NCBI RefSeq assembly: GCF_902498995.1 | Contig: NZ_CABVLY010000019.1 | Location: forward strand, 1-64,000 | From: Burkholderia anthina | Lineage (GTDB): Bacteria > Pseudomonadota > Gammaproteobacteria > Burkholderiales > Burkholderiaceae | Length of the DNA: 64,000 bases | Direction of reading: 5' to 3' | Notes under the pieces: model-generated | Seen by the model: the letters and a program-made list of their open reading frames with translations, nothing else | Database searches by the model: none | What the model was told of the DNA's origin: nothing | Made by a program: the position numbers and the translations under genes | Part shown: positions 18,620 to 28,920 of the stretch, in pieces | Position numbering within the stretch: the stretch's first letter is position 1 | Layout: the number at the start of each line of letters is the position of its first letter

Positions 18620-19606
18620 TTAGTTCTTCAGCAGGTGAGCGACGCCGTCGCGCTCTTCGAGCAGCTCGGCCAGCGTGCCGTCCATCTTCTCGCGCGAGAA
18701 CGCGTCGATTTCCAGGCCTTCGATACGCTTGTACTCGCCGTTTTCGCAAACGACCGGCACGCCGTAGATGATGTCTTCGGGGATGCCGTACGAGCCGTCC
18801 GACGGGATACCCATCGTGACCCACTTGCCGTTCGTGCCGAGCACCCAGTCACGGACGTGGTCGATCGCCGCGTTGGCTGCCGACGCTGCCGACGACAGGC
18901 CGCGCGCTTCGATGATCGCCGCGCCGCGCTTGCCGACGGTCGGGATGAACGTGTCGCGGTTCCACACGTCGTCGTTGATCAGCTTCAGCAGCGATTCGCC
19001 TTCGACGGTCGCGAAGCGGAAGTCCGGGTACATCGTCGGCGAGTGGTTGCCCCACACGGCGAGCTTCTCGATCGATGCGACCGGCTTGCCCGACTTGGCT
19101 GCCAGTTGCGACAGCGCACGGTTGTGGTCGAGGCGCAGCATGGCCGTGAAGTTCTTCTTCGGCAGATCCGGCGCCGACTTCATCGCGATGTATGCGTTGG
19201 TGTTCGCCGGGTTGCCGACGACCAGCACCTTGACGTCGCGGCTCGCGACTTCGTTCAGCGCGGCGCCCTGGACCGTGAAGATCTCGGCGTTTGCCGACAG
19301 CAGGTCCTTGCGCTCCATGCCCTTCGAGCGCGGACGTGCGCCGACCAGCAGTGCGACGTCAGCATCCTTGAATGCAACCTTCGGATCGTCGGTGATCACG
19401 ACGCCCGCGAGCAGCGGGAACGCGCAATCGTCGAGTTCCATCACGACGCCTTTGACGGCGGCTTGGGCTTGCGGGAGGTCGAGCAGTTGCAGGATGACCG
19501 GCTGGTCCTTGCCGAGCAGGTCGCCGTTCGCGATGCGGAACAGCAGGGAGTAAGCGATTTGACCTGCGGCGCCGGTGACGGCAACGCGCTTTGCGGGCTT
19601 AGCCAT
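18620..19606 (-). CDS. mdh: Malate dehydrogenase (NAD)
   Basis: Oxidises malate to oxaloacetate. 328 residues. The N-terminal Rossmann motif is [19 protein letters not shown]; substrate-loop arginines lie in [25 protein letters not shown] and the catalytic His in [14 protein letters not shown] are present. It belongs to the longer cytosolic-type MDH group common in beta-proteobacteria. It is divergent from the gntR-sdh genes across a 298-base gap that holds a palindromic operator. Confidence 0.96.
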
Positions 19607-19827
19607 TGAAAATCTCCAGGACGGGTGAAGCGGTGGACGCTAGGCAAAACGCCATTCTATGCGCGTTATGCGTAGCGTTGCATTGAAGCAGGGCTGAGGA
19701 CTCGCGAAAGGCAGACGCGGTGAACCTGGAGACGGCCGTGGCACGTAGCCGGGGACGCGTATTTGCACCCGCGAACCCTTGCTCGCCCCGGAGTGTAGGA
19801 GCCGTCGGGCCCAAAGTCAAACGGTAT

Positions 19828-19851
19828 CATATGTCTTATATAAGACAGATG
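19828..19851. promoter_or_regulatory. Palindromic operator between mdh and gntR
   Basis: TGTCTTATATAAGACA at 19832-19847 is a perfect 16-base palindrome. With flanking CAT and ATG (19828-19830 and 19849-19851) it extends to 24 bases with one mismatched pair. It lies about 55 bases before the gntR start and is strongly AT-rich against its surroundings. HutC-subfamily GntR proteins bind such dyads, so autoregulation and control of mdh are likely; I saw no second copy before sdhC, gltA, prpD or acnA. Confidence 0.7.
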
Positions 19852-19904
19852 TTTTGCGGAATTTGAGTGGACGAAAAAGCGCGGTTTGTGATGAAATGCG
19901 CGCC

Positions 19905-20720
19905 ATGACATCGAACCAGGCGAACAACGCGAATCCGACCGGCGCAGGCGGCCCAGGGCAGCCGGGCGCGGGTGATTCCGTGCCGGCGCCTGCCGTTTCG
20001 GCGTCGCCGACATTCAGTCCGTTATACCAGCAGATCAAGTCATTGATCACGCAAAGTCTCGAAACCGGTGAATGGAAGCCGGGCGAGATCATCCCGAGCG
20101 AAGTGGAGCTCGCGGCCCGTTACAAGGTCAGCCAGGGCACCGTTCGCAAGGCGATCGACGAACTGGCCGCCGAAAACCTCGTGGTTCGCCGGCAGGGCAA
20201 GGGTACTTTTGTTGCAACGCACAACGAGGATCGCGCGCAGTTCCGCTTCCTTCGTTTGCTGGCCGACGACGGTGCCGAGCACCCGCACGTGAGCCGCCTG
20301 CTCGAATGCCGGCGCCTGCGCGCGCCGGCCGAGATCGCGCGGCAGCTCGACCTGAAGCCGGCGGATCCGGTCGTGCAGGTGCGGCGCCTGCTGGAATTTG
20401 ACAGCGAAGTGACGGTGCTCGACGAGATCTGGCTGCCGGGCGCGATGTTCCGCGGGCTCACGTTCGAGCGGCTCAGCGAGTACAAGGGGCCGCTCTACGC
20501 GATGTTCGAGACGGAGTTCGGCACGCGGATGATCCGCGCGACGGAGAAGATCCGCGCCGTGGCGGCGGAGCCGGCCGTGGCCGACCTGCTGCACGTGCCG
20601 GCGGGTTTTCCGTTGCTTTCGGTCGAGCGCGTGTCCTATACATATGGCGACCGGCCAGTGGAAGTGCGACGCGGCTGGTATGTCACAACCGGGTATTACT
20701 ATCAGAATGACTTGAGCTGA
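19905..20720 (+). CDS. GntR-family regulator, HutC subfamily, of the TCA-cycle cluster
   Basis: 271 residues. A Pro/Gly/Ala-rich leader of about 35 residues precedes the GntR winged helix (SPLYQQIKSLITQSLETGEW, SEVELAARYKVSQGTVRKAI, VVRRQGKGTFV). A C-terminal UTRA ligand domain follows (PVVQVRRLLEF, VSYTYGDRPVEVRRGWY). ATGs at 19896 and 19905 are both possible; neither has a good ribosome-binding site. Its position between mdh and sdhCDAB suggests it senses a TCA intermediate or a related fatty or keto acid. Ligand not known. Confidence 0.87.
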   Translation: MTSNQANNANPTGAGGPGQPGAGDSVPAPAVSASPTFSPLYQQIKSLITQSLETGEWKPGEIIPSEVELAARYKVSQGTVRKAIDELAAENLVVRRQGKGTFVATHNEDRAQFRFLRLLADDGAEHPHVSRLLECRRLRAPAEIARQLDLKPADPVVQVRRLLEFDSEVTVLDEIWLPGAMFRGLTFERLSEYKGPLYAMFETEFGTRMIRATEKIRAVAAEPAVADLLHVPAGFPLLSVERVSYTYGDRPVEVRRGWYVTTGYYYQNDLS

Positions 20721-20890
20721 CGACGTATCGGCACAAGCAGCGTGCATGCGCGTTTCCCACCTTCGCGTAGCACGTTTCGGGCCGCCTTTATTCTCGTTCG
20801 CGTAACGATCCAGAGCAGACTTTCGCTGCAGCGCGATATAAAAAGGCGCTAAAATTGCGGATTAGTGTGACAACATAGTAGGGGTCTAGC

Positions 20891-21307
20891 ATGACTGATG
20901 CAGTAAGAAAGCCGAGGCCGGAATACCGGAACATCGGATTCGGCGATATCACGATGAAATACCGCATGCCGCTGGCGGCGATATTGTCGATCCTCCATCG
21001 AATCAGCGGCGCGCTGCTGTTCCTGTTCCTGCCGTTCCTGCTGTTCCTCTTCGACCAGAGCCTCACCTCCGAGCTGAGCTTCGAAGTCTTCAAGGCTTTC
21101 CTCTCCAACATCGTCGTCAAGCTGATCGTCCTCGCGCTGTCGTGGGCGTTCCTCCACCATTTCTGCGCCGGCATTCGCCACCTGCTGATGGACGTCAACC
21201 ACGACGCCGTCACGAAGGAAGGCGGCAAGCGGACGGCAGTCGTCGTCTTTGTCGTCTCGATCGCCCTGACGATCGCCATGGCACTCAAACTGTTCGGAGC
21301 GTTCTAA
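20891..21307 (+). CDS. sdhC: Succinate dehydrogenase cytochrome b556 subunit
   Basis: Membrane anchor of complex II. 138 residues with three helices. RPEYRNIGF and HRISGALLFLFLP mark the quinone-binding N-terminal part; HHFCAGIRHLLMD carries the haem-ligand histidine. It starts the sdhCDABE-gltA run, with 4 bases to sdhD. Confidence 0.93.
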   Translation: MTDAVRKPRPEYRNIGFGDITMKYRMPLAAILSILHRISGALLFLFLPFLLFLFDQSLTSELSFEVFKAFLSNIVVKLIVLALSWAFLHHFCAGIRHLLMDVNHDAVTKEGGKRTAVVVFVVSIALTIAMALKLFGAF

Positions 21308-21311
21308 GAAA

Positions 21312-21680
21312 ATGGCAGCCAACAACCGAATCGGCTCGAAGCGCCTCGTCGTCGGCGCTCACTACGGCCTGCGCGACTGGCTCGCGCAACGCGTCACCGC
21401 CACGATCATGGCGGTCTACACGATCATCCTGCTCGCCCTGTTCTTCGGCGCGCACGACTTCTCGTACGAAGGCTGGGCATCGATCTTCTCCGCACAGTGG
21501 ATGAAGCTCGCGACCTTCGTGACGCTGCTTTCCCTCTTCTACCACGCATGGGTCGGCGTGCGCGACATCTGGATGGACTACGTGAAGCCCGTCGGTGTGC
21601 GCCTGCTGCTGCAATCGCTGACCATCGTCTGGCTGCTCGCATGTGCGGGCTACGCCGCGCAGATTCTCTGGAGAGTGTAA
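21312..21680 (+). CDS. sdhD: Succinate dehydrogenase membrane anchor subunit
   Basis: Second complex II anchor of 122 residues with three helices: GLRDWLAQRVTATIMAVYT, then FVTLLSLFYHAWVGVRDIWMDYVKP, which holds the second haem-ligand His, then a C-terminal helix ending AAQILWRV. Spaced 3 bases from sdhA. Confidence 0.93.
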   Translation: MAANNRIGSKRLVVGAHYGLRDWLAQRVTATIMAVYTIILLALFFGAHDFSYEGWASIFSAQWMKLATFVTLLSLFYHAWVGVRDIWMDYVKPVGVRLLLQSLTIVWLLACAGYAAQILWRV

Positions 21681-21683
21681 AGA

Positions 21684-23459
21684 ATGGCTGCAATCAAAAC
21701 TTCCCTGCCGCGCCGCAAGTTCGACGTGGTGATCGTCGGCGCGGGCGGCTCGGGCTTGCGCGCAGCGTTGCAACTGTCGCGCGCGGGCCTGTCGGTCGGC
21801 GTGCTGTCGAAGGTGTTCCCGACGCGTTCGCACACGGTGGCGGCGCAGGGCGGCATCGGCGCATCGCTCGGCAACATGAGCGAAGACAACTGGCACTTCC
21901 ACTTCTACGACACGATCAAGGGTTCCGACTGGCTCGGCGACCAGGACGCGATCGAGTTCATGTGCCGCGAAGCACCGAACGTCGTGTACGAACTGGAACA
22001 CTTCGGCATGCCGTTCGACCGTAACGCCGACGGCACGATCTACCAGCGTCCGTTCGGCGGCCACACCGCGAACTACGGCGAGAAGCCCGTCCAGCGCGCT
22101 TGCGCGGCCGCCGACCGTACCGGTCACGCGCTGCTGCACACGCTGTACCAGCAGAACGTCGAAGCGAAGACGCAGTTCTTCGTCGAATGGATGGCGCTCG
22201 ACCTGATCCGCGACGCCGACGGCGACGTGCTCGGCGTGACGGCCCTCGAGATGGAGACGGGCGACGTCTACATCATGGAAGGCAAGACGACGCTGTTCGC
22301 GACGGGCGGCGCAGGCCGGATCTTCGCGGCATCGACCAATGCGTTCATCAACACCGGCGACGGCCTCGGCATGGCGGCCCGTTCGGGCATCGCGCTGCAG
22401 GACATGGAGTTCTGGCAGTTCCACCCGACCGGCGTGGCCGGCGCGGGCGTGCTGATCACCGAAGGCGTGCGCGGCGAAGGCGGCATTCTGCGCAACGCGA
22501 ACGGCGAGCGCTTCATGGAACGCTACGCACCGACGCTGAAGGATCTGGCGCCGCGTGACTTCGTGTCGCGTTCGATGGACCAGGAAATCAAGGAAGGCCG
22601 CGGCGTCGGTCCGAACAAGGACCACGTGCTGCTCGACCTGTCGCACATCGGCGCAGAGACGATCATGAAGCGTCTGCCGTCGATCCGCGAAATCGCGCTG
22701 AAGTTCGCGAACGTCGATGCGATCAAGGAACCGATCCCGGTCGTCCCGACGATCCACTACCAGATGGGCGGCATCCCGACCAACATCCACGGTCAGGTCG
22801 TCGGCACGTCGCGCGATCACAAGGAACCGGTCAACGGCTTCTACGCAGTGGGCGAATGCTCGTGCGTGTCCGTGCACGGCGCGAACCGCCTCGGCACGAA
22901 CTCGCTGCTGGACCTCGTGGTGTTCGGCCGTGCGGCCGGCAACCACATCGTCGAGCACGTGAAGAACCAGAAGGAACACAAGCCGCTGCCGGCCGATGCA
23001 GGCGAATTCTCGCTGGCGCGCCTGGCGAAGCTCGAGAAGTCGAGCTCGGGCGAGTACACGCAGGACGTCGCGAACGACATCCGTTCGACGATGCAGAAGC
23101 ATGCAGGCGTGTTCCGCACGTCGGCGCTGCTGAAGGAAGGCGTCGACGAGATGGCCGGCCTGAAGGCCCGCGTGGAAAACATCCACCTGAAGGACAAGTC
23201 GAAGGTGTTCAACACCGCGCGCGTCGAAGCGCTCGAGCTGGAGAACCTGATCGAAGTCGCCCGCGCGACGATGGTGTCGGCGGAAGCGCGCAAGGAAAGC
23301 CGTGGCGCGCACGCACACAGCGATTACGAACACCGTGACGACGAGAACTGGCTGCGCCACACGCTGTGGTACAGCGAAGGCGATCGCCTCGACTACAAGC
23401 CGGTTCAAATGAAGCCGCTGACGGTCGAATCCGTGCCGCCGAAGCCGCGCACGTTCTAA
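21684..23459 (+). CDS. sdhA: Succinate dehydrogenase flavoprotein subunit
   Basis: Catalytic FAD subunit that oxidises succinate to fumarate; 591 residues. Dinucleotide fold [17 protein letters not shown]; the FAD-linked histidine is in [30 protein letters not shown] and [19 protein letters not shown] are the substrate and FAD motifs. All residues expected for activity are present. Confidence 0.97.
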   Translation: MAAIKTSLPRRKFDVVIVGAGGSGLRAALQLSRAGLSVGVLSKVFPTRSHTVAAQGGIGASLGNMSEDNWHFHFYDTIKGSDWLGDQDAIEFMCREAPNVVYELEHFGMPFDRNADGTIYQRPFGGHTANYGEKPVQRACAAADRTGHALLHTLYQQNVEAKTQFFVEWMALDLIRDADGDVLGVTALEMETGDVYIMEGKTTLFATGGAGRIFAASTNAFINTGDGLGMAARSGIALQDMEFWQFHPTGVAGAGVLITEGVRGEGGILRNANGERFMERYAPTLKDLAPRDFVSRSMDQEIKEGRGVGPNKDHVLLDLSHIGAETIMKRLPSIREIALKFANVDAIKEPIPVVPTIHYQMGGIPTNIHGQVVGTSRDHKEPVNGFYAVGECSCVSVHGANRLGTNSLLDLVVFGRAAGNHIVEHVKNQKEHKPLPADAGEFSLARLAKLEKSSSGEYTQDVANDIRSTMQKHAGVFRTSALLKEGVDEMAGLKARVENIHLKDKSKVFNTARVEALELENLIEVARATMVSAEARKESRGAHAHSDYEHRDDENWLRHTLWYSEGDRLDYKPVQMKPLTVESVPPKPRTF

Positions 23460-23480
23460 GCCGAGTCAAAGGAATCCGAA

Positions 23481-24182
23481 ATGGCAAAACGCATTTTTGA
23501 AGTCTACCGCTACGATCCGGACAAGGACGCGGCACCGCGCATGCAGACGTACGAGCTCGAGATCAAGCATGAACGCATGCTGCTCGACGCACTGGTCAAG
23601 CTGAAGGCAGTGGACGAGACGCTGTCGTTCCGCCGCTCGTGCCGTGAAGGCGTGTGCGGTTCGGACGCGATGAACATCAACGGCAAGAACGGTCTCGCGT
23701 GCCTGACGAACCTGAACGACCTGCCGCAGAAGATCGTGCTGCGCCCGCTGCCGGGCCTGCCCGTCGTGCGCGACCTGATCGTCGACATGACGCACTTCTT
23801 CAACCAGTATCACTCGATCAAGCCGTACCTGATCAACGACGCGCCGCCGCCGGAGAAGGAACGCCTCCAGTCGCCGGAAGAGCGCGACGAGCTCGACGGC
23901 GTGTACGAGTGCATTCTGTGCGCGAGCTGCTCGACGTCGTGCCCGAGCTTCTGGTGGAACCCGGACAAATTCGTCGGCCCGGCCGGCCTGCTGCAGGCTT
24001 ACCGCTTCATCGCGGATAGTCGCGACACCGCCACCGGCGAGCGTCTCGACAACCTGGAAGATCCGTACCGTCTGTTCCGTTGCCACACGATCATGAACTG
24101 CGTCGACGTTTGCCCGAAGGGCCTGAACCCGACGAAAGCGATCGGCAAGATCAAGGAACTGATGGTTCGCCGCGCGGTTTAA
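23481..24182 (+). CDS. sdhB: Succinate dehydrogenase iron-sulfur subunit
   Basis: Electron-transfer subunit with three clusters; 233 residues. The [2Fe-2S] cysteines are in [21 protein letters not shown]'s two halves ([14 protein letters not shown]); the [4Fe-4S] and [3Fe-4S] cysteines are in [12 protein letters not shown] and [17 protein letters not shown]. Follows sdhA by 21 bases. Confidence 0.97.
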   Translation: MAKRIFEVYRYDPDKDAAPRMQTYELEIKHERMLLDALVKLKAVDETLSFRRSCREGVCGSDAMNINGKNGLACLTNLNDLPQKIVLRPLPGLPVVRDLIVDMTHFFNQYHSIKPYLINDAPPPEKERLQSPEERDELDGVYECILCASCSTSCPSFWWNPDKFVGPAGLLQAYRFIADSRDTATGERLDNLEDPYRLFRCHTIMNCVDVCPKGLNPTKAIGKIKELMVRRAV

Positions 24183-24188
24183 GGTTGT

Positions 24189-24461
24189 ATGAGCGACGAT
24201 TCGCATCAATCCGACCCGCACCGTCGCGCGCGCCTTCGCTGGCGCGCGCGGCGGGGTCTGCTGGAGAACGACATCGTTTTCGAACGGTTCTTCGGCAGAT
24301 ACGAGCATGACCTCACCGATGCAGACGTAGGCGCGTTGTCGCGCCTGCTCGATCTGAGCGACAACGACCTGATGGACTTGCTCCTCGCGCGCAAGGAACC
24401 AGAAGGCGACCTAGACAGCCCGGATATTCACCGGCTGTTGGAGATGCTGCGCAACGTGTAA
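24189..24461 (+). CDS. sdhE: FAD assembly factor for SdhA (SdhE/CptB)
   Basis: 90-residue protein that promotes covalent flavin attachment to SdhA. The family motif RGxxE appears as RRGLLENDIVFERFF, followed by the acidic helix bundle (LSRLLDLSDNDLMDLLLARKEP). It sits 6 bases after sdhB, so chaperone and client are made together. Confidence 0.93.
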   Translation: MSDDSHQSDPHRRARLRWRARRGLLENDIVFERFFGRYEHDLTDADVGALSRLLDLSDNDLMDLLLARKEPEGDLDSPDIHRLLEMLRNV

Positions 24462-24527
24462 CGCCAAGGTGTAACGCGCTGTGCCCGTTATCGAATCCCG
24501 TTTCTTTATTTCGATTGAGGATGTGCC

Positions 24528-25829
24528 ATGACTCCGTCTGATGTTAAAGCCACGCTATCGTTCAGCGACAACTCTCCGAGCGTCGAAATGCCGATCTACA
24601 AGGGCACGATGGGCCCGGACGTAATCGACATCCGCAAGCTGTACGGCCAGACCGGCAAGTTCACGTATGACCCGGGCTTCATGTCGACGGCAGCTTGTAA
24701 TTCGGCGATCACGTACATCGACGGCGACAAGGGCGAACTGCTGTACCGCGGCTACCCGATCGACAACCTCGCGCAGAACGCGGACTTCCTCGAGTCCTGC
24801 TATCTGCTGCTGAAAGGTGAACTGCCGAACGCAGCGCAGAAGAAGGAATTCGTCGACACCGTCACGAAGCATACGATGGTGCACGAGCAGATGCACTTCT
24901 TCTTCCGTGGTTTCCGTCGCGATGCGCACCCGATGGCGGTGCTGGTGGCGGCCGTCGGCGCACTGTCGGCGTTCTATCACGACTCGCTCGACATCAACGA
25001 CCCGCGTCACCGCGAAGTGTCGGCGATCCGCATGATCGCGAAGCTGCCGACGCTCGTCGCGATGGCGTACAAGTTCAGCATCGGCCAGCCGTTCGTGTAT
25101 CCGAAGAACGAACTGTCGTACAGCGCGAACTTCATGCACATGATGTTCTCGAACCCGTGCGAAGAGTACAAGGTCAACGACGTGCTCGTCCGCGCACTCG
25201 ACCGTATCCTGATCCTGCACGCCGATCACGAGCAGAACGCATCGACGTCGACCGTCCGTCTGGCCGGCTCGTCGGGCGCGAACCCGTTCGCATGTATCGC
25301 GGCCGGTATCGCCTGTCTGTGGGGCCCGGCGCACGGTGGTGCGAACGAAGCCGCGCTGAACATGCTCGAGCAGATCGGTTCGCCGGACAACATTCCCGAA
25401 TTCATCAAGCAGGTGAAGGACAAGAATTCGGGCGTGAAGCTGATGGGCTTCGGTCACCGCGTGTACAAGAACTACGACCCGCGTGCGAAGCTGATGCGCG
25501 AAACGTGCTACGAAGTGCTGAACGAACTGGGCCTGCACGACGACCCGCTGTTCAAGCTCGCGATGCAGCTCGAGAAGATCGCGCTGGAAGACGAGTACTT
25601 CGTGTCGCGCAAGCTGTACCCGAACGTCGACTTCTACTCGGGTATCGTTCAGCGCGCGCTGGGCATCCCGACGTCGATGTTCACGTGTATCTTCGCGATG
25701 GCACGTACGGTCGGCTGGATCGCACAGTGGAACGAAATGATTGCCGATCCGGAGCAAAAGATCGGCCGTCCGCGTCAGCTGTTCATCGGCGACACGCCGC
25801 GCGAAGCGAAGCCGATCAGCGCACGTTAA
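24528..25829 (+). CDS. gltA: Citrate synthase
   Basis: Condenses acetyl-CoA and oxaloacetate; 433 residues of the hexameric, NADH-sensitive type II. Catalytic residues are in [32 protein letters not shown] and [15 protein letters not shown]. It has its own ribosome-binding site 66 bases after sdhE and ends at a strong terminator. Confidence 0.97.
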   Translation: MTPSDVKATLSFSDNSPSVEMPIYKGTMGPDVIDIRKLYGQTGKFTYDPGFMSTAACNSAITYIDGDKGELLYRGYPIDNLAQNADFLESCYLLLKGELPNAAQKKEFVDTVTKHTMVHEQMHFFFRGFRRDAHPMAVLVAAVGALSAFYHDSLDINDPRHREVSAIRMIAKLPTLVAMAYKFSIGQPFVYPKNELSYSANFMHMMFSNPCEEYKVNDVLVRALDRILILHADHEQNASTSTVRLAGSSGANPFACIAAGIACLWGPAHGGANEAALNMLEQIGSPDNIPEFIKQVKDKNSGVKLMGFGHRVYKNYDPRAKLMRETCYEVLNELGLHDDPLFKLAMQLEKIALEDEYFVSRKLYPNVDFYSGIVQRALGIPTSMFTCIFAMARTVGWIAQWNEMIADPEQKIGRPRQLFIGDTPREAKPISAR

Positions 25830-25886
25830 GTCGTGCGTGGCGCGACGGCCGCGAGGCCGCTCGCGTCCGGCAGGCGCAACGCCTCG

Positions 25887-25919
25887 ACACCCCGGTGGGT
25901 CATCCCGCCGGGGTGTTTT
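25887..25919 (+). terminator. Rho-independent terminator after gltA
   Basis: ACACCCCGGTGGG, loop TCAT, then CCCGCCGGGGTGT and TTTT (25887-25918). The stem is a dozen base pairs with one mismatch. It abuts the stop codon of the oppositely oriented AraC gene, so it may act on both strands. Confidence 0.9.
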
Positions 25920-26899
25920 CATTTGTGCGGTCGAGGCCGGCCCGGTCCGGTGCGGCGCTCCAGCGACGGCGGCCGCGTATCGAGCGGCGCCGGCGCGTCG
26001 GCATCGGGCGCGTGGCCGTGCCGCGCGAAGAACTGCCGGTATGCGCCCGGCGTCATTCCGCGCGCGGCGAGGAACTGGCGGTTGAAGTTCGCCGCGTTCG
26101 GAATGCCGCAGCGCGCGGCCACCGTCGCGATCGGCCAGTCGGTGCCGACCAGGTGACGGCACGCATGCGCGAGCCGCAGCCGCTGCACGTAGCGGCCGAC
26201 GCTTTCGCCGAGGTGCCGCACGAAGAGCCGCTGCAGCGTGCGTTCGGACATGTGGGCCGCCGCGGCGAGTGCGTCGACGCGCAGCGGTTCGTGAAAATGC
26301 CGGTCGATCGCGTCGAGCACGCGGTCGAGGCGTTCGGCCTCCGGCGCGGCGACGTCGGCGGCCGTGGCGGTTGCAGCGGGCCGGCCATACGCCTGCGCGG
26401 TGGCGAGCGGCTCGCCGCCGGCTTCCGCGAGATCGGCGAGCGTGTCGAGCGCGGCCGCGAGGCGGATGCGCGGCGACGCATCGAGCAACTGCGGCAGCCG
26501 TGCGCGCATCGCGCGAGCCGTGTCGGCTGCAAAGCTCAGCCCGGGCGCCGCGCGCCGCAGCAGCGAGCGCAGCGGCGCGTATTCGGGGCAGCAGTCGGCC
26601 ACGCGTCGCGCCCAGTCGCCATCGAACCAGACGACGAGCGCGACTTCGGGCGCGTCGCGATCGATGCGCGCGTTCGACGACCACGTATGCGGCAGGTTGG
26701 GCGGCACGAGCACCAGGTCGTCGTCCGTGTAGCGGGCGACGTGATCGCCGACGAAGCGCCGGCCGCGGCTATTGAGCGTCAGCGTCAGTTCGTATTCGGG
26801 ATGGCGGTGCCATTCGAACGGAATGCGCGCGAGCTGGCGGTGGTACACGCGGATCGAACAGCCGGGGGCGAACGTCACGTGTTCGTACTGCGGTTTCAT
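25919..26899 (-). CDS. AraC-family transcriptional regulator
   Basis: 326 residues. A cupin-like sensor at the N-terminus (IRVYHRQLARIPFEWHRHPEYELTLTLN) is joined to two helix-turn-helix motifs at the C-terminus (LAAAAHMSERTLQRLFVRHLG; IATVAARCGIPNAANFNRQF). The ATG at 26899 has GGAGG upstream. It is divergent from the VOC gene with only 71 bases between, so that gene is a likely target. Effector unknown. Confidence 0.88.
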   Translation of the reverse strand: MKPQYEHVTFAPGCSIRVYHRQLARIPFEWHRHPEYELTLTLNSRGRRFVGDHVARYTDDDLVLVPPNLPHTWSSNARIDRDAPEVALVVWFDGDWARRVADCCPEYAPLRSLLRRAAPGLSFAADTARAMRARLPQLLDASPRIRLAAALDTLADLAEAGGEPLATAQAYGRPAATATAADVAAPEAERLDRVLDAIDRHFHEPLRVDALAAAAHMSERTLQRLFVRHLGESVGRYVQRLRLAHACRHLVGTDWPIATVAARCGIPNAANFNRQFLAARGMTPGAYRQFFARHGHAPDADAPAPLDTRPPSLERRTGPGRPRPHK

Positions 26900-26970
26900 C
26901 ACGGCCTCCGGCAGGGGCAGGCAACGCGCCGTGGCATGATCGTGAGCATTCGTCACGACGGAGCGATGCC

Positions 26971-27360
26971 ATGTTTTCACATGTTTGCGTGGGTGTCGGC
27001 GATACCGCGCGCGCGTACGATTTCTACGCGCCGCTGCTCGCGGAACTCGGGTTGCGTCTGAAGTTCAGCGAGCCGGACGGCTGGTCGGGCTGGATGCCGG
27101 CCGATACCGACCGTCCGCTGTTCTTCTTCGGCCGCCCGCTCGACGGCCGCGTGCCGGAACCAGGCAACGGCCATACGATCGCATTCGCCGCGCAGACGCG
27201 CGCGCAGGTCGATCGCTGCCATGCGCTCGCACTGCGGCAGGGCGGCACCTGCGAAGGGCCGCCGGGGCTGCGGCCGCACTATCACCCCGACTATTACGGC
27301 GCGTATTTCCGCGACCCGGACGGCAACAAGCTGTGCGTGGTGTGTCACCGGGCCGAATGA
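26971..27360 (+). CDS. VOC (glyoxalase/bleomycin-resistance fold) protein
   Basis: 129 residues with the paired beta-alpha-beta-beta-beta repeats of the vicinal-oxygen-chelate family: SHVCVGVGDTARAYDFYAPLL at the start, GHTIAFAAQTRAQVDRCHAL in the middle, and YYGAYFRDPDGNKLCVVCH at the end. The first His and the C-terminal metal residues are kept. Reaction not assignable. Confidence 0.85.
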   Translation: MFSHVCVGVGDTARAYDFYAPLLAELGLRLKFSEPDGWSGWMPADTDRPLFFFGRPLDGRVPEPGNGHTIAFAAQTRAQVDRCHALALRQGGTCEGPPGLRPHYHPDYYGAYFRDPDGNKLCVVCHRAE

Positions 27361-27468
27361 ATCGGTTGTCAGGATTGTATCGATTGTTGGCCGGATAGTG
27401 TCGTTGCCGGGTGCACGGCGGCCGTACGCTGAGCACTCGTCACGACACGATTCAGCGAGGAGACAACG

Positions 27469-28719
27469 ATGCACCTGACGATTGACGATCTGCCCGTCGC
27501 GATTGGCGCGGCGAAACGGGCGCTGCGCGCCGATCTGCCCGGCTACGCGGCCACGTTCCGCGAACTGGCGGGCGACATCGCGCGACAGGTCGACGCGATC
27601 CGCCGCGCGCACGCGCACGGCCACGACGTGATTCCGGTGCTGCGATTCGCGGATATCGCGAACGGCACCGTCGATCCGGGCGCGATTGCCGCGATCCGCA
27701 CGCGCGGCGCGGCGGTGATCCGCGGGGTGTTCGACGCGCGGCAGGCGCGCGACTGGAACGACGAGATCGGCGCCTATCTGGAGTCGAACCGCTTCGCCGA
27801 CCGTCTGCATGCGCGCGCGGAGGATCGCTATTTCGGCAACCTCGCGTCGGGCAAGCCGCAGATCTTCGGCGTCTACTGGTCGAAGCCGCAGGTGGCCGCG
27901 CGCCAGTCGCCGGCACTCACGCAGGCACGCGTGTTCCTGAACCGCCTGTGGCACCATGCGGACGGCGCGCGCACGCATTTCGATCCCGATCAGGTGCCGG
28001 CCTACGCGGACCGGATCCGCCGCCGGCCGCCCGGCTCGACGTCGCTCGGGCTGTCGCCGCACGTCGACGGCGGCTCCGTCGAACGCTGGCTCGGCGCGAA
28101 TTTCCGGCAGGTCTATCGCCACGTGCTGGCCGGCCGGTGGCGCGATTACGACCCGTTCGACGCGGCGTTCCGCCCGGACGTCGAGGAGATTCCGTCGCCG
28201 GCCGTATGCTCGATGTTTCGCACGTTCCAGGGCTGGACCGCGCTGACGCCGCAAGGGCCGGGCGACGGCACGCTGCAGCTGATTCCGGTCGCGAACGCGA
28301 TGGCGTATGTCGTGCTGCGCGCGCTGCAGGACGACGTCGCCGACGATGATCTGTGCGGCGCACGTCCGGGCCGCGCGTTGTCGATCCTGCCGGAATGGCA
28401 TGCGCTGCTGCTCGACGCGCTGGTGCAGATCCCGCACATGGAGCCGGGCGATGCGGTGTTCTGGCACGGCGACGTCGTGCATGCGGTGGAGGATGCGCAT
28501 CGCGGCAACGGCGACAGCAACGTGATGTACATCGCGGCCGCGCCCGGTTGCGCGAAGAACGATGCGTACCTGCAGCGCCAGCGGGTCGCGTTTCTGCGCG
28601 GCGACAGCCCGCCCGATTTCCCGGCAGACCATTTCGAGGTCGACTTCGACGGGCGGGCGGGGGCGGGCGATCTCACCGCACCCGGCCGCGCGCAGATGGG
28701 GTTCGAGCCGCTCGCGTAA
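27469..28719 (+). CDS. DUF1479 protein (YbiU-like), predicted Fe(II)/2-oxoglutarate oxygenase fold
   Basis: 416 residues. LSPHVDGGSVERWLG supplies an HxD pair and AVFWHGDVVHAVED a distal His, the facial triad expected of cupin-fold Fe(II) dioxygenases; RTFQGWTALTPQGPGDGTLQ is the family core. The start has GAGGAGA 7 bases upstream. Substrate unknown. It stands alone between the VOC and DDAH genes. Confidence 0.8.
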   Translation: MHLTIDDLPVAIGAAKRALRADLPGYAATFRELAGDIARQVDAIRRAHAHGHDVIPVLRFADIANGTVDPGAIAAIRTRGAAVIRGVFDARQARDWNDEIGAYLESNRFADRLHARAEDRYFGNLASGKPQIFGVYWSKPQVAARQSPALTQARVFLNRLWHHADGARTHFDPDQVPAYADRIRRRPPGSTSLGLSPHVDGGSVERWLGANFRQVYRHVLAGRWRDYDPFDAAFRPDVEEIPSPAVCSMFRTFQGWTALTPQGPGDGTLQLIPVANAMAYVVLRALQDDVADDDLCGARPGRALSILPEWHALLLDALVQIPHMEPGDAVFWHGDVVHAVEDAHRGNGDSNVMYIAAAPGCAKNDAYLQRQRVAFLRGDSPPDFPADHFEVDFDGRAGAGDLTAPGRAQMGFEPLA

Positions 28720-28920
28720 CGGCCGCGTCGCACCGCACAGGCAGCGCCGGCGACCGTTTGCGCCGCGGTCGGAGGCCGTCTGCCGAATCCGCTGCATCGC
28801 GCATGCAATTCGACGCGATCGGCTGCGGACACTCGTGAAATCGACGCGAATTGCGCAATTTGGCTTCCGATAATGGTCCGGACACAACGCAGCTGCCCCG
28901 TGCGCCGCACGGGGGAAGCG

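Noticed and set aside
21285..23408. 707-codon minus-strand frame opposite sdhA
   Set aside because: Antisense to sdhA, with no recognisable motif.
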